64,000 nt of DNA from Aquabacterium humicola (GTDB taxonomy: Bacteria > Pseudomonadota > Gammaproteobacteria > Burkholderiales > Burkholderiaceae_C). The notes beneath the pieces were generated by a model that made no database searches, was not told the origin of the DNA, and saw nothing but the letters and a program-made list of their open reading frames with translations. Below are positions 8,588 through 16,898 of this stretch, in pieces. Made by a program: the position numbers and the translations under genes. Positions within the stretch are counted from its first letter, which is position 1. Each line of letters begins with the position of its first letter. The DNA lies in NCBI RefSeq assembly GCF_030167915.1, contig NZ_JARGNB010000007.1, positions 301,958 to 365,957 on the forward strand. Reading direction: 5' to 3'.

Positions 8588-9220
8588 ATGAACAAAACCC
8601 TCGTTTCGCTGCTGGGCGCGGCCGCGCTCGGCATGGTGCCGCTGGCGGCCTCGGCCGTCACGTACACCTTCAACGCCACGCTGAACGGCGCCAACGAAGT
8701 CGGCAGCAGCAGTTCCGCTGCCACCGGCCTCGCGTCGCTGATCTACGACACGCATGACACGGCCTCCCTGACCGACGACACCTACGACTTCACGATGGCC
8801 GTCTTCGGGCTGTCCGGCGGTACCGCGGCGGGCACGGCCGCCAGCGGCTATCACATCCACGGCGCGGCCACGACGACCGAGAACGCGCCGGTGCGTGTCG
8901 CGCTCGACGGTTCGCCCTTCGTCTCGCTGAACATGGGCTCGACGCTGCTGGTCGGCGGCGACGACGTGCCGGTGACGATGATTCCGGAGACGCCGGCGGG
9001 TGCCAACAACGCGGGCCATCCGGCGATGTCGTTCCTCGACATGCTGCAGGGTCAGCTGGCCTACGTGAACGTGCACACGGCCGCCGATCCTGGCGGTGCC
9101 GTGCGCGGTCAGCTGGTGGGTGTCACGCCGGTGCCGGAGCCGTCCACCTACGCGCTGGCGCTGGCCGGCCTGGGGGTGGTCGGTGCGGCCGCGTGGCGTC
9201 GCCGCCGCGAGCTGCGCTGA
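8588..9220 (+). CDS. CHRD-domain protein with PEP-CTERM sorting signal
   Basis: A 210-residue exported protein with three parts. Residues 1-23 are a signal peptide (cut after LAASA). Residues 25-170 are a CHRD domain (FNATLNGANEV at the front; GYHIHGAA and GQLAYVNVHTAADPGGAVRGQLVG near the end, the typical N-V-H-T-x-x-x-P-G-G-x-I-R-G-Q ending). Residues about 180-210 are the sorting tail: VPEPSTYALALAGLG, a hydrophobic helix, then RRRR. The tail is recognised by exosortase/EpsH, which anchors or releases such proteins in exopolysaccharide-producing bacteria; no exosortase gene is in this window. AAGGATG precedes the ATG. Confidence 0.92.
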   Translation: MNKTLVSLLGAAALGMVPLAASAVTYTFNATLNGANEVGSSSSAATGLASLIYDTHDTASLTDDTYDFTMAVFGLSGGTAAGTAASGYHIHGAATTTENAPVRVALDGSPFVSLNMGSTLLVGGDDVPVTMIPETPAGANNAGHPAMSFLDMLQGQLAYVNVHTAADPGGAVRGQLVGVTPVPEPSTYALALAGLGVVGAAAWRRRRELR

Positions 9221-9230
9221 TGCGCATCCT

Positions 9231-9265
9231 CCCCGGCGGGCAGGCAGCCGCCGGGGATCTTCTTC
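9231..9265. terminator. rho-independent terminator after the PEP-CTERM gene
   Basis: CCCCGGCGG (9231-9239) pairs with CCGCCGGGG (9248-9256) around an 8-nt loop and is followed by the T-rich ATCTTCTTC. It lies 10 nt past the stop of the plus-strand gene and touches the stop of the convergent acidic-protein gene. Confidence 0.7.
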
Positions 9266-9647
9266 AACGTTCGTCGTCGCCGTCGAGTTCGTCGTCCTCT
9301 GCCTCGTCCTCCGGCAGCAGGGCGGCTTCGTCGGCGGCGTCGAGCATCTGATCGATGCTGTGCGCCGAACCGTCGATGATGCGGTCGGGCAGCAGGTCCG
9401 CGCCGTCGCGCGCGTCGTTGCCGGTCGCGGTGGCCCGTTCGCCTGTGCCCAGCGCATCGCTCGCGCTGTCGCGGTGGGCCGGCACGGCGCCGAGCTCGCC
9501 GGGGTTGTCGGTCTCGGTCGCCAGCGGCTGTTCGCCGATCACGTCGCTGCCGCTGTCGGAACTGTCGCTCGGCCCGAGGGCCTCGACATCGCGTCCGCGG
9601 GCCCGGGGCTGGACGGGGATGCCGCCCTGGATGCTGCTGCTGGCCAT
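9264..9647 (-). CDS. acidic, low-complexity hypothetical protein (127 aa)
   Basis: Begins MASSSIQGGIPVQPRARG and ends in an Asp/Glu run (EDEAEDDELDGDDE). Ser/Asp/Gly-rich throughout, with no hydrophobic core and no signal peptide, so probably disordered and cytoplasmic. AGGAG lies 7 nt before the ATG, which supports real translation. No known family; the role is unknown. Confidence 0.6.
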   Translation of the reverse strand: MASSSIQGGIPVQPRARGRDVEALGPSDSSDSGSDVIGEQPLATETDNPGELGAVPAHRDSASDALGTGERATATGNDARDGADLLPDRIIDGSAHSIDQMLDAADEAALLPEDEAEDDELDGDDER

Positions 9648-9861
9648 CTGCGTTCTCCTGATGGTGGGATGGATGGTTTCAGCCTAGGCAGGCCCCGCGG
9701 CGACGTCTGTAGGCAGACGGGCCCGCGGGTGTAGGACGGGGCCAAAATCGCCGGATGACCTGGCCCCTGCTCACGTCATTCGTTCGCCCCGGGTGGGGCT
9801 CGGCGCCCCGGGTTCGCGTGAGCGGACCCCTCCGGGGTCCAGTGCGGCCGGGCGCTCGCTG

Positions 9862-12528
9862 ATGGCGTCGCGTTCCAGATCGGTCGACAGGCTCCAGCAC
9901 TACCGCGCCAAGCGCGACTTCCAGCGCACGCCCGAGCCTGCGGGCGATGTGGCCGCCGCCGGCGACGGTGCGCTCTGCTTCGTCGTGCAGAAGCACGACG
10001 CGTCGCGCCTGCACTACGACTTCCGTCTCGAGCTCGACGGCGTGATGCTGTCCTGGGCCGTGCCGAAGGGGCCGAGCTTCGACCCGCAGGACAAGCGCAT
10101 GGCGGTGCAGGTCGAGGCGCATCCGATCTCGTACAACACCTTCGAAGGCGTCATTCCGCCGGGCCAGTACGGCGCCGGCCGCGTCATCGTCTGGGACCGT
10201 GGTACCTGGGAGCCGGTGGGCGATGCGCACCAGGGCCTCGCCGACGGAAAGCTCGTGTTCGCGCTGCATGGGCAGAAGCTGGCCGGCCGCTGGGAGCTGG
10301 TGCGTATCGCGAAGAAGGACGAGGAGCGCGACGTGCACGGCGACAAGCCGGCTTCCGGCGGCACTGCCGCGAAGCGCGAGAAGCAGGTGCCATGGATCCT
10401 GTTCAAGAAGCGCGACGCCTATGCGCGGCCGCGGGCCGAATACGACGTGGTCAGCGCGCTGCCCGACAGCGTGGTCGCCAAGCCGCTGCCGCCGGCCGAT
10501 GCGGCGGCGCTGCCGGGCCGCGGCGGCGGCCTGGTCGACGAAGCCGGCGTGGTGCGCCAGCCGGGCGACCTGACCGGCGCGAAGCGCGCTGCGCTGCCCG
10601 ACAAGCTCGGCCCCCAGTTGGCCACCGCCACCAGCGCGCTGCCCGAGCGCGGCGACTGGCTGTTCGAGGTCAAGCTCGACGGCTACCGGGTGATGGCCCG
10701 CATCGCGAACGGCGAGGTCGCGCTGATCACCCGCGGCGGCCATGACTGGACCGCGAAGATGCGGCCGATCGCCGACGCGCTGCGGGCGCTGGCGCTGAAG
10801 TCTGCGTGGCTCGACGGCGAGGTGGTCGTCTTCGGCGCCGACGGGCTGCCGAGCTTCAACGCGCTGCAGAACGCGTTCGACCACCGCCGCTCGGAACAGA
10901 TCGTCTACATGCTGTTCGACCTGCCGTACCTCGACGGCTGGGACCTGCGCGCGGCGCCGCTGCGCGAACGCCGCGCGTTGCTGCAGCAGGTGCTGCGCGA
11001 TCGGGACGAAGACGGCGACCCCGGCGCCGGCCGGCTGCGTTTTTCCGCCGCCTTCGACGCCGATCCGGCGAGCCTGCTGCTGTCGGCGCGGCAGCTGAAG
11101 CTCGAAGGCCTGATGGCCAAGCGTGCCGATGCACCGTATGTGTCGCGGCGCACCGAGACCTGGCTGAAGCTGAAGGCGCGGCAGCGCCAGGAGTTCGTCA
11201 TCGGCGGCTTCACCGACCGCGGCGGCGAACGCCGCGCGCGCGAGATCGGCAGCCTGCTGCTCGGCGTGCTCGACGAGCGCGGCAAGCTGGTTCCGGTGGG
11301 CAGCGTCGGCACCGGCTGGGACGGCCGCAGCGCCGCGGAGCTGAAGGACCGGCTCGTGCCGCTGGAGCGCGCGACGTCGCCGTTCGCCGGCGATGCCGCA
11401 CCGCCGTCGGGCCGCTGGTCGCGCCGCAACGCCGGGCAGGAGCGCTGGGTCGAGCCGCAGCTCGTCGCCGAGGTCACCTTCGCGGAGTGGACGCCCGACG
11501 AGCAGATCCGCCACGCCACGTTCGAGGGCCTGCGGTTCGACAAGCCCGCCGAGCAGGTGCGCCGCGAAGTGCCGCGGCCGGTGGACCCGGCGCCGGCGGC
11601 GAAACGAAGGCCGGCGAGCGCCGCGAAGAACGGCGCCGTGGACGCGTCGAATCGGCGTCAGGTGAAGGTCTCGCATCCCGAGCGCGTGATCGACCCCTCG
11701 ACCGGCCTGACCAAGCTCGACCTCGTGCGCTACTACGAGAGCGTCGCGGACTGGATGGTGCCGCACCTGAAGGGCCGGCCGTGTTCGCTGGTGCGCGGGC
11801 CGGAAGGGGTGGGCGGCGAGCTGTTCTTCCAGAAGCATCCGGAAGCGCTGCGCATCCCGGAGCTCAAGACGCTGGACCCGGCGCTCTGGCCGGATCACCA
11901 GGCGCTGCTGGAGGTGCCCAGCGCGCTGGCGCTGGCCGGTGCGGCGCAGATGAACGTCATCGAGTTCCACACCTGGAACGCCACCGTGCGCGACATCGCG
12001 CACCCCGACCGCGTGATCTTCGACATCGACCCCGGCGAAGGCGTGGCCTGGCCGCGGGTCATCGAGGCGGCGGTGCTGGTGCGCGGGCTGCTCGAGGAGC
12101 TGGGGCTGAAATCCTGGCTGAAGACCAGCGGCGGCAAGGGCCTGCACGTGGTGGTGCCGCTGAAGCCGCAGCACGACTGGGACACGGTGAAGAACTTCTC
12201 GCAGGCGGTGGTGCAGCACCTCGCGAAGGTCATTCCCAACCGCTTCGTAGCGAAGAGCGGCGCGTCGAACCGTGTCGGCCGGATCTTCGTCGACTACCTG
12301 CGCAACAGCCATGGCGCGACGACCGCGGCCGCGTACTCGGCGCGGGCGCGGCCCGGGCTGGGCGTGTCGATGCCGATCGCCTGGGACCAACTGCCGGAGA
12401 TCAGGAGCGGCGCGCACTGGACCATCGCCGACGCGCGCGAGCACCTGTCCTTCGTGAAGGAGGACCCGTGGGCGGACTATGCGAAGTCGCGCCAGACGCT
12501 GGCGAAAGCGCTCGGGCGCATCGCTTGA
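9862..12528 (+). CDS. ligD: multifunctional ATP-dependent DNA ligase LigD (PE-Lig-Pol)
   Basis: An 888-residue non-homologous end-joining enzyme. Domain order is 3'-phosphoesterase (about 1-190, with QKHDASRLHYDFRLE), ATP ligase (about 230-545, adenylation Lys271 in FEVKLDGYR; OB-fold part EFVIGGFTDRGGERR), then the primase-like polymerase (about 600-888, catalytic FDIDPGEG with Asp721/Asp723, and SGGKGLHVVVPL). This order is the one found in Pseudomonas-type LigD. The upstream in-frame GTG at 9793 would add 23 non-homologous residues, so the ATG is used; a GGACCCC/GGGGTCC hairpin lies at 9824-9840. Its partner Ku is encoded 14.5 kb away. Confidence 0.95.
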   Translation: MASRSRSVDRLQHYRAKRDFQRTPEPAGDVAAAGDGALCFVVQKHDASRLHYDFRLELDGVMLSWAVPKGPSFDPQDKRMAVQVEAHPISYNTFEGVIPPGQYGAGRVIVWDRGTWEPVGDAHQGLADGKLVFALHGQKLAGRWELVRIAKKDEERDVHGDKPASGGTAAKREKQVPWILFKKRDAYARPRAEYDVVSALPDSVVAKPLPPADAAALPGRGGGLVDEAGVVRQPGDLTGAKRAALPDKLGPQLATATSALPERGDWLFEVKLDGYRVMARIANGEVALITRGGHDWTAKMRPIADALRALALKSAWLDGEVVVFGADGLPSFNALQNAFDHRRSEQIVYMLFDLPYLDGWDLRAAPLRERRALLQQVLRDRDEDGDPGAGRLRFSAAFDADPASLLLSARQLKLEGLMAKRADAPYVSRRTETWLKLKARQRQEFVIGGFTDRGGERRAREIGSLLLGVLDERGKLVPVGSVGTGWDGRSAAELKDRLVPLERATSPFAGDAAPPSGRWSRRNAGQERWVEPQLVAEVTFAEWTPDEQIRHATFEGLRFDKPAEQVRREVPRPVDPAPAAKRRPASAAKNGAVDASNRRQVKVSHPERVIDPSTGLTKLDLVRYYESVADWMVPHLKGRPCSLVRGPEGVGGELFFQKHPEALRIPELKTLDPALWPDHQALLEVPSALALAGAAQMNVIEFHTWNATVRDIAHPDRVIFDIDPGEGVAWPRVIEAAVLVRGLLEELGLKSWLKTSGGKGLHVVVPLKPQHDWDTVKNFSQAVVQHLAKVIPNRFVAKSGASNRVGRIFVDYLRNSHGATTAAAYSARARPGLGVSMPIAWDQLPEIRSGAHWTIADAREHLSFVKEDPWADYAKSRQTLAKALGRIA

Positions 12529-12625
12529 GCTGGCGCAAGCGGTTGCGATCGGACACCAATCGCCCGTTCAGTGCGGCGCCAGCGGGCCGATGACGAAGGC
12601 ATCCCCGTCCCTTCGGAGCGTCGTC

Positions 12626-13894
12626 ATGACCCAAGCCGCGCAGGCCGCCTTCGGCACCGCGAACCCGCATGCCCTGGCCACCATCCTCGAGGCCAGCCAG
12701 ACGAAGACCATCATCGCGTCGCGCGACATCTTCGACCTCTCCGGGACCAAGCTGTGGGCACGCGACCAGCCGGTGTCGGCCTCGCTGCAGCGCAAGCTGC
12801 TCGACCGCCAGCTGCGCAACCCGCTCGAGAGCTGCCTGATGGCCGAGGACGGCGTCACGACGCAGACCTTGCAGCAGGGCCTGCAGCAACTGGTCGACGG
12901 CACCACGCCGCTGGCCGCGCTGCTGCGGCCGCATGCCGCGCGCATCGCGCACGAGGTGCCGCAGCTGCCGCTGCACTCGGTGGTGCAGCTGCTGCTGACC
13001 GCCGGCCAGGCCTCGCGGCCCGAAGGTTTCGATCACGCGATGCAAGGCATGGCGCTGGCCGGCGCGTTGATGTGCGCGCAAGGCGGCTCGACCGCCGAGC
13101 TGCGCGTGGCGATGCTGTGCGGCCTGCTGCACGACCTGGGCGAGATGTACATCGCGCCGCACCACGGCGAAGCCGATGCCGACCGGGCGATGGACTTCCA
13201 GAGCTACCAGCACCTCGTCGTGCATCCGCACGTCGGCCAGCTGCTGGTCGCGCAGCTGACGAACTACCCGGCGGCGATCGCGCGCGCGATCGGCGAGCAC
13301 CACGAGCGCCTCGACGGCTCGGGGTATCCGCACGGCCTGCAGCGCGAGGCGGTGTCGCCGCTGGGCCGGCTGGTCGCGGTGACCGAGGCCGCGCTGGCGG
13401 TGCTGCGCGGCGAGCGGCCGTGGCTGGCGCGCATCAGCGTCGCGCTGCGGGTGGTGCCGGGCGAGTTCGACCTCGGCTGGGTCGGCCGCATCGCCGAGGC
13501 CGCGCGCGCCGAGCCCGAGCTGCACCCGGCGCTGAAGACCGCCGACGTGCGCATGCGCCTGGCGCGCCTGGACGCGGCACTGAAGTCGGCGCTCGATGGC
13601 GTGGCCGAGGCGCGCCGCGAAACCACGGCGCCGGCGCTGGTCGAGGCGCTCGGCCTCGCGCAGCACCTGCTCGGCCGCCTGCGCACCGGCTGGTACGCCA
13701 GCGGCCTGTGGAGCGCCGATGCGCTGGCCAATGCCAGCGACACCGCGGAGGTCGAGGCGGTCGAGGACGAGCTGTTCTTCCGCCTGCAGGGCATCGAACG
13801 CGCGATGCGCCTGCGCGCCGGCAATACGCTGGCTGCGGCCGACGCGGCGCTGCTCGACCGGCTGTGCGGTGACCTGCAGGCCTACGCGCGCTGA
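12626..13894 (+). CDS. HD-GYP-like metal phosphohydrolase domain protein
   Basis: A 422-residue protein. The N-terminal 110 residues are of unknown type. The core (about 120-250) has LCGLLHDLGEM, HPHVGQLLV and EHHERLDGSGYP. The last is the diagnostic GYP motif of cyclic-di-GMP phosphodiesterases; the first differs from the usual HDxGK by having Glu in place of Lys. The helical C-terminus has no family I know. Without a receiver or sensor domain the input is unclear. The ATG at 12626 has GGAG 7 nt upstream and is preferred over the ATG at 12590. Degradation of c-di-GMP is inferred and may be impaired by the altered motif. Confidence 0.75.
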   Translation: MTQAAQAAFGTANPHALATILEASQTKTIIASRDIFDLSGTKLWARDQPVSASLQRKLLDRQLRNPLESCLMAEDGVTTQTLQQGLQQLVDGTTPLAALLRPHAARIAHEVPQLPLHSVVQLLLTAGQASRPEGFDHAMQGMALAGALMCAQGGSTAELRVAMLCGLLHDLGEMYIAPHHGEADADRAMDFQSYQHLVVHPHVGQLLVAQLTNYPAAIARAIGEHHERLDGSGYPHGLQREAVSPLGRLVAVTEAALAVLRGERPWLARISVALRVVPGEFDLGWVGRIAEAARAEPELHPALKTADVRMRLARLDAALKSALDGVAEARRETTAPALVEALGLAQHLLGRLRTGWYASGLWSADALANASDTAEVEAVEDELFFRLQGIERAMRLRAGNTLAAADAALLDRLCGDLQAYAR

Positions 13895-13934
13895 CGGCAC
13901 CCGGGTGAACGGGGCCTGACGCGGGTCAAGCCAA

Positions 13935-13949
13935 TGCGAATCATTCGCG
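13935..13949. promoter_or_regulatory. Fur box upstream of feoAB
   Basis: TGCGAAT-C-ATTCGCG is a 7-1-7 inverted repeat matching the Fur consensus form, inside a longer AT-rich stretch ending TTTAATATG. A possible -10 (TAATAT, 13952-13957) directly abuts it, so iron-bound Fur would block the promoter. The position, 37 bp before feoA, fits iron repression of ferrous uptake. Confidence 0.8.
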
Positions 13950-13960
13950 TTTAATATGAC

Positions 13961-13981
13961 GGGACCCTGCCTTCGGGTCCC
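13961..13981 (+). promoter_or_regulatory. hairpin in the feoA leader
   Basis: GGGACCC pairs with GGGTCCC around a 7-nt loop, ending 5 nt before the feoA ATG. There is no separate Shine-Dalgarno, so the hairpin occupies the ribosome-binding zone and could limit translation. Regulation by folding is inference. Confidence 0.4.
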
Positions 13982-13986
13982 GTCCC

Positions 13987-14247
13987 ATGACCGCCACCGC
14001 CCCGCCGCTCACCCTCGCCGACCTCGCGCTGCACCGGCCCGCCACCGTGCGGGCCATCGCGCCGCCGCCGCATGCGCCCGAATGGGCGCAGCGCCTGGCC
14101 GAGATCGGCTTCATCGAAGGCGAGCCGGTGACGCTGATGGCGCGGGCGTGGCCGGGCCATGATCCGCTGGTCGTGCGCATCGGCGACTCCACCTTCGCGT
14201 TGCGCCGCGCCGAGGCCCGCTGCATCCGCGTGCTGACGCCGTCGTGA
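13987..14247 (+). CDS. feoA: ferrous iron transport protein A
   Basis: An 86-residue SH3-like FeoA: LTLADL at the front, RLAEIGFIEGEPVTLMARAWPGHDPLVVRIGDSTFALRRAEARCIRV is the full conserved half in order, ending one strand later. FeoA is a small cytosolic partner that binds FeoB and is needed for Fe(II) uptake under low oxygen. Its stop overlaps the feoB GTG, so the two are translationally coupled. The Fur box upstream gives the expected iron control. Confidence 0.93.
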   Translation: MTATAPPLTLADLALHRPATVRAIAPPPHAPEWAQRLAEIGFIEGEPVTLMARAWPGHDPLVVRIGDSTFALRRAEARCIRVLTPS

Positions 14248-16124
14248 CCAGCGCGGTCATCCACGTGCACCGGGGCGGCCCGCTGGTCGCGCTGGTGGGC
14301 AATCCGAACTGCGGCAAGACCGCGCTCTTCAACCGCCTGACCGGCAGCCACCAGAAGGTAGCGAACTACGCCGGCGTGACGGTCGAGCGCAAGGAGGGCC
14401 GGCTGCTCAGCGCGGCCGGCAAGGCGCTGCGCCTGCTCGACCTGCCGGGCGCCTACAGCCTGCATCCGCGCTCGCCCGACGAAGCGGTCACCGTCCAGGT
14501 GCTGCGCGGCCAGGCCACCGGCGAGAAACGGCCGGACCTCGTGGTCTGCGTCGTCGACGCGACCAACCTGCGCCGCAACCTGCGGCTGGTGCTGGCTGTG
14601 CGGCGGCTCGGGCTGCCCTGCGTGATCGCGCTGAACATGGTCGACCTCGCCGAACAGCGCGGGCTGCGCATCGACGAGCAGGCGCTGTCGCGCGAGCTCG
14701 GGCTGCCGGTGGTGCGGACGGTTGCGGTGCGCGGCGATGGCGCCGAAAGCCTGCGCGCGCTGCTGGACGATGCGGCGGTGTGGCGTGCCGCGGGTGCCGC
14801 CGCCGAGCGGCCCTCGGGTGATGCCGCCAGCGACCACGACACCGTGCGCGCGCTGCTGCAGCGCCTGCAACTCGACGACGCGGTGCCGCATGCCGCCAGC
14901 GACCGCCTCGACAAGCTGGTGCTGCACCCGGTGGCCGGCCCGCTGCTGCTGGGGATCGTGCTGTTCCTCGTCTTCCAGGCGGTCTTCGCGTGGGCCGAAG
15001 CGCCGATGGGTTGGATCGAAGCCGGCACCGCGTGGATGGGCACGGCAGTCGGCGGCGCCATGTCCGAAGGCTGGCTGCGCAGCCTGGTCGTCGACGGCCT
15101 GGTCGCCGGCGTCGGCGGCGTGCTGGTGTTCCTGCCGCAGATCCTGATCCTGTTCTTCTTCATCCTCGTGCTCGAGGAGTCGGGCTACCTTCCGCGCGCG
15201 GCCTTCCTGCTCGACCGGCTGATGGGCAGCGTCGGCCTGTCGGGGCGGTCGTTCATCCCGCTGCTGTCGAGCTTCGCCTGCGCGATACCCGGCATCCTGG
15301 CCGCGCGCACGATCGCCGATCCGCGCGACCGGCTGGTGACGATCCTGATCGCGCCGCTGATGACCTGCTCGGCGCGGCTGCCGGTCTACGCGCTGCTGAT
15401 CGGCGCCTTCATCCCGCGCCGCGAGGTGCTGGGCGGCGTGGAGCTGCAGGGCCTGGTGCTGTTCGGCCTGTACCTCGCGGGCATCGCCGGCGCGATGGCG
15501 GTGGCCTGGGTGCTGAAGCACTTCACCGCGCGCGGCCAGGTGCGCACGCTGATGATGGAGCTGCCCGCCTACCACTGGCCGCGCCTGCGCAACATGGCGA
15601 TCGGGCTGAAGCAGCGCGCCGTCATCTTCCTGCGCCGCGTCGGCGGCATCATCCTCGTGCTCACGGTGGCGCTGTGGGGGCTGGCCAGCTTCCCCGCGCC
15701 GCCGGCCGGCGCCACCGGCCCGGCGATCGAGTACAGCCTGGCCGGCACGCTGGGCCGCGGGCTGGCGGTGCTGTTCGAGCCGATCGGCTTCAACTGGCAG
15801 ATCAGCATCGCGCTGGTGCCGGGGCTGGCCGCGCGCGAGGTCGCGGTCAGCGCGCTCGGCACGGTCTACGCGCTGGCCGCGACGGCCGAGAACGCCGGCG
15901 AGACGCTCGCGCCGATCATCGCGCAGCGCTGGAGCCTGGCCACCGCGCTGTCGCTGCTGGCCTGGTACGTGTTCGCGCCGCAATGCCTCAGCACGCTGGC
16001 GACGATCAAGCGCGAGACCGGCGGCTGGCGCGTGCCGCTGATCACCGCGGCCTACCTGTTCGCGCTGGCGTATGCCGCCGCCTTCGTCACCTACCGCACG
16101 GCGCTGTGGCTCGGGGCGGCGTGA
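14244..16124 (+). CDS. feoB: ferrous iron transporter B (GTPase-permease)
   Basis: A 626-residue inner-membrane Fe(II) transporter. The N-terminal G domain has G1 GNPNCGKT (19-26), G3 DLPGAYSL, and G4 NMVD. The membrane part runs from about 235 to the end, with the Gate motifs around LSSFACAIPGI and MTCSARLPVYALL, whose Cys residues lie in the predicted iron path. It is shorter than the 773-residue E. coli protein, mostly by a smaller G-domain linker and C-terminus; no feoC follows. GTG start inside the feoA stop (GTGA). After the stop comes the repeat-rich intergenic region. Confidence 0.95.
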   Translation: MTSAVIHVHRGGPLVALVGNPNCGKTALFNRLTGSHQKVANYAGVTVERKEGRLLSAAGKALRLLDLPGAYSLHPRSPDEAVTVQVLRGQATGEKRPDLVVCVVDATNLRRNLRLVLAVRRLGLPCVIALNMVDLAEQRGLRIDEQALSRELGLPVVRTVAVRGDGAESLRALLDDAAVWRAAGAAAERPSGDAASDHDTVRALLQRLQLDDAVPHAASDRLDKLVLHPVAGPLLLGIVLFLVFQAVFAWAEAPMGWIEAGTAWMGTAVGGAMSEGWLRSLVVDGLVAGVGGVLVFLPQILILFFFILVLEESGYLPRAAFLLDRLMGSVGLSGRSFIPLLSSFACAIPGILAARTIADPRDRLVTILIAPLMTCSARLPVYALLIGAFIPRREVLGGVELQGLVLFGLYLAGIAGAMAVAWVLKHFTARGQVRTLMMELPAYHWPRLRNMAIGLKQRAVIFLRRVGGIILVLTVALWGLASFPAPPAGATGPAIEYSLAGTLGRGLAVLFEPIGFNWQISIALVPGLAAREVAVSALGTVYALAATAENAGETLAPIIAQRWSLATALSLLAWYVFAPQCLSTLATIKRETGGWRVPLITAAYLFALAYAAAFVTYRTALWLGAA

Positions 16125-16217
16125 CCCGCTGATCGCACTGTCCGTTGCGGCCCGTCGCGGACCGTTGCGGACGTTCGCGTGGGGAAGCCGCTGTTCTTTG
16201 CACGGTGTGGAGCGCCC

Positions 16218-16448
16218 GAGCGGCTCGGGGTGCGGGCACGGCGGGCCGAGTCCGGCGGTCGGCCCCTGGGGGGCCGACTCCGTTGCGGTCCTCGGCCCGG
16301 GGCCGCGCCGTCCATTTAGCTTCGTTCGCTTCGCTCACTGCGCACAGCGCCGGCGAGTCAGTTGTCGATGCTCGCTTCGCTCGCCGGCCCCGGGCCTGCG
16401 GTCCTCACCGCCTCCCACGGCCCGCCGTGCCCGCACCCCGAGCCGCTC
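16218..16448. repeat. inverted repeat with perfect 31-bp arms
   Basis: The 31 bases at 16218-16248 (starting GAGCGGCTCGGGG) are exactly the reverse complement of 16418-16448. About 169 bp separate them. As RNA or extruded DNA the two arms would close a large loop that contains one arm of the next repeat. Confidence 0.85.
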
Positions 16449-16734
16449 TCCTGCGAGGTGGTGGCATGCGGTCCTTCAAAGTCCTCGGTGGCTCGCAAAG
16501 GCGCGGGCGGGCAGGCCGCAGCGCGCGTGGGAGGCGCCGGGCTTGAGCGGTTCGGGGGCGGCGAGCGAAGCGAGCTTCGACAACTGACTCGCCGGCGCTG
16601 TGCGTAGCGAGCGCAGCGAGCGAAGCTAAATGGACGGCGCGCCCCCGAGCCGCTCAAGCCCGGGAAGTCGGCCCCCCAGGGGCCGACCGCCGGACTCGCG
16701 CGATGCGGCCTGCCCGCCCGCGCCTTTGTCGCTC
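16249..16734. repeat. long imperfect inverted repeat
   Basis: The left arm (about 16249-16387) reads GAGTCCGGCGGTCGG, CCGTCCATTTAGCTTCG, CAGCGCCGGCGAGTCAGTTG and CTCGCTTCGCTCGCC. The right arm (about 16560-16697) carries the same blocks in reverse complement and reverse order. Block identity is high, but a stretch of about 20 bases between blocks differs (CCGTTGCGGTCC against CCCGGGCTTGAG), as if modules had been exchanged. Bases 16608-16734 recur identically at the window's right end. Confidence 0.85.
16608..16734 (-). repeat. dispersed repeat, copy 1 (127 bp)
   Basis: Read base by base, this stretch is the exact reverse complement of the last 127 bases of the window. It holds GCTAAATGGACGGCGCG, an internal hairpin (GGCCCCTGGGGGGCC) and GCGCGGGCGGGCAGGC. 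Identity over this length in non-coding DNA shows recent spread or gene conversion. Confidence 0.9.
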
Positions 16735-16857
16735 TGCACATCGCCAGTCCATCGACCACCCACGCGAGCGTCCGCAACGGGCCGAGAACGGACGAAGCGA
16801 GCGTCATCGTGATCTGACCCGTGCATCGGGCGCGGGAAAGCCCTCGGTTCGAGTTAG

Positions 16858-16871
16858 ATAGTCATCGCTAT
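16858..16871. promoter_or_regulatory. candidate TetR operator before the TonB receptor gene
   Basis: ATAG-TCATCG-CTAT, an inverted repeat in an AT-rich stretch 28 bp before the ATG of the receptor gene. A similar ATAGCTAT palindrome lies in front of the tetR-type gene and the oxidase gene 3 kb on, which suggests one local regulator for both. Sequence similarity is short, so this is tentative. Confidence 0.35.
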
Positions 16872-16898
16872 ATTTCCTCCGAACGGAGGAGATTCGCC

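Larger units (their letters stand above)
16125..16898. other. 774-bp repeat-filled intergenic region
   Basis: Between feoB and the TonB receptor gene. Several open frames run through it on both strands, but they are rich in Arg/Pro/Gly/Ala, mirror each other through the inverted repeats, and show no domain, so I treat them as non-coding. The content is the inverted-repeat modules listed separately, then a short promoter segment with a candidate TetR site. Confidence 0.75.

Noticed and set aside
16072..16587. Several frames on both strands in the repeat block after feoB
   Set aside because: They mirror each other through the inverted repeats, have no domain and are Arg/Pro-rich. Treated as non-coding.
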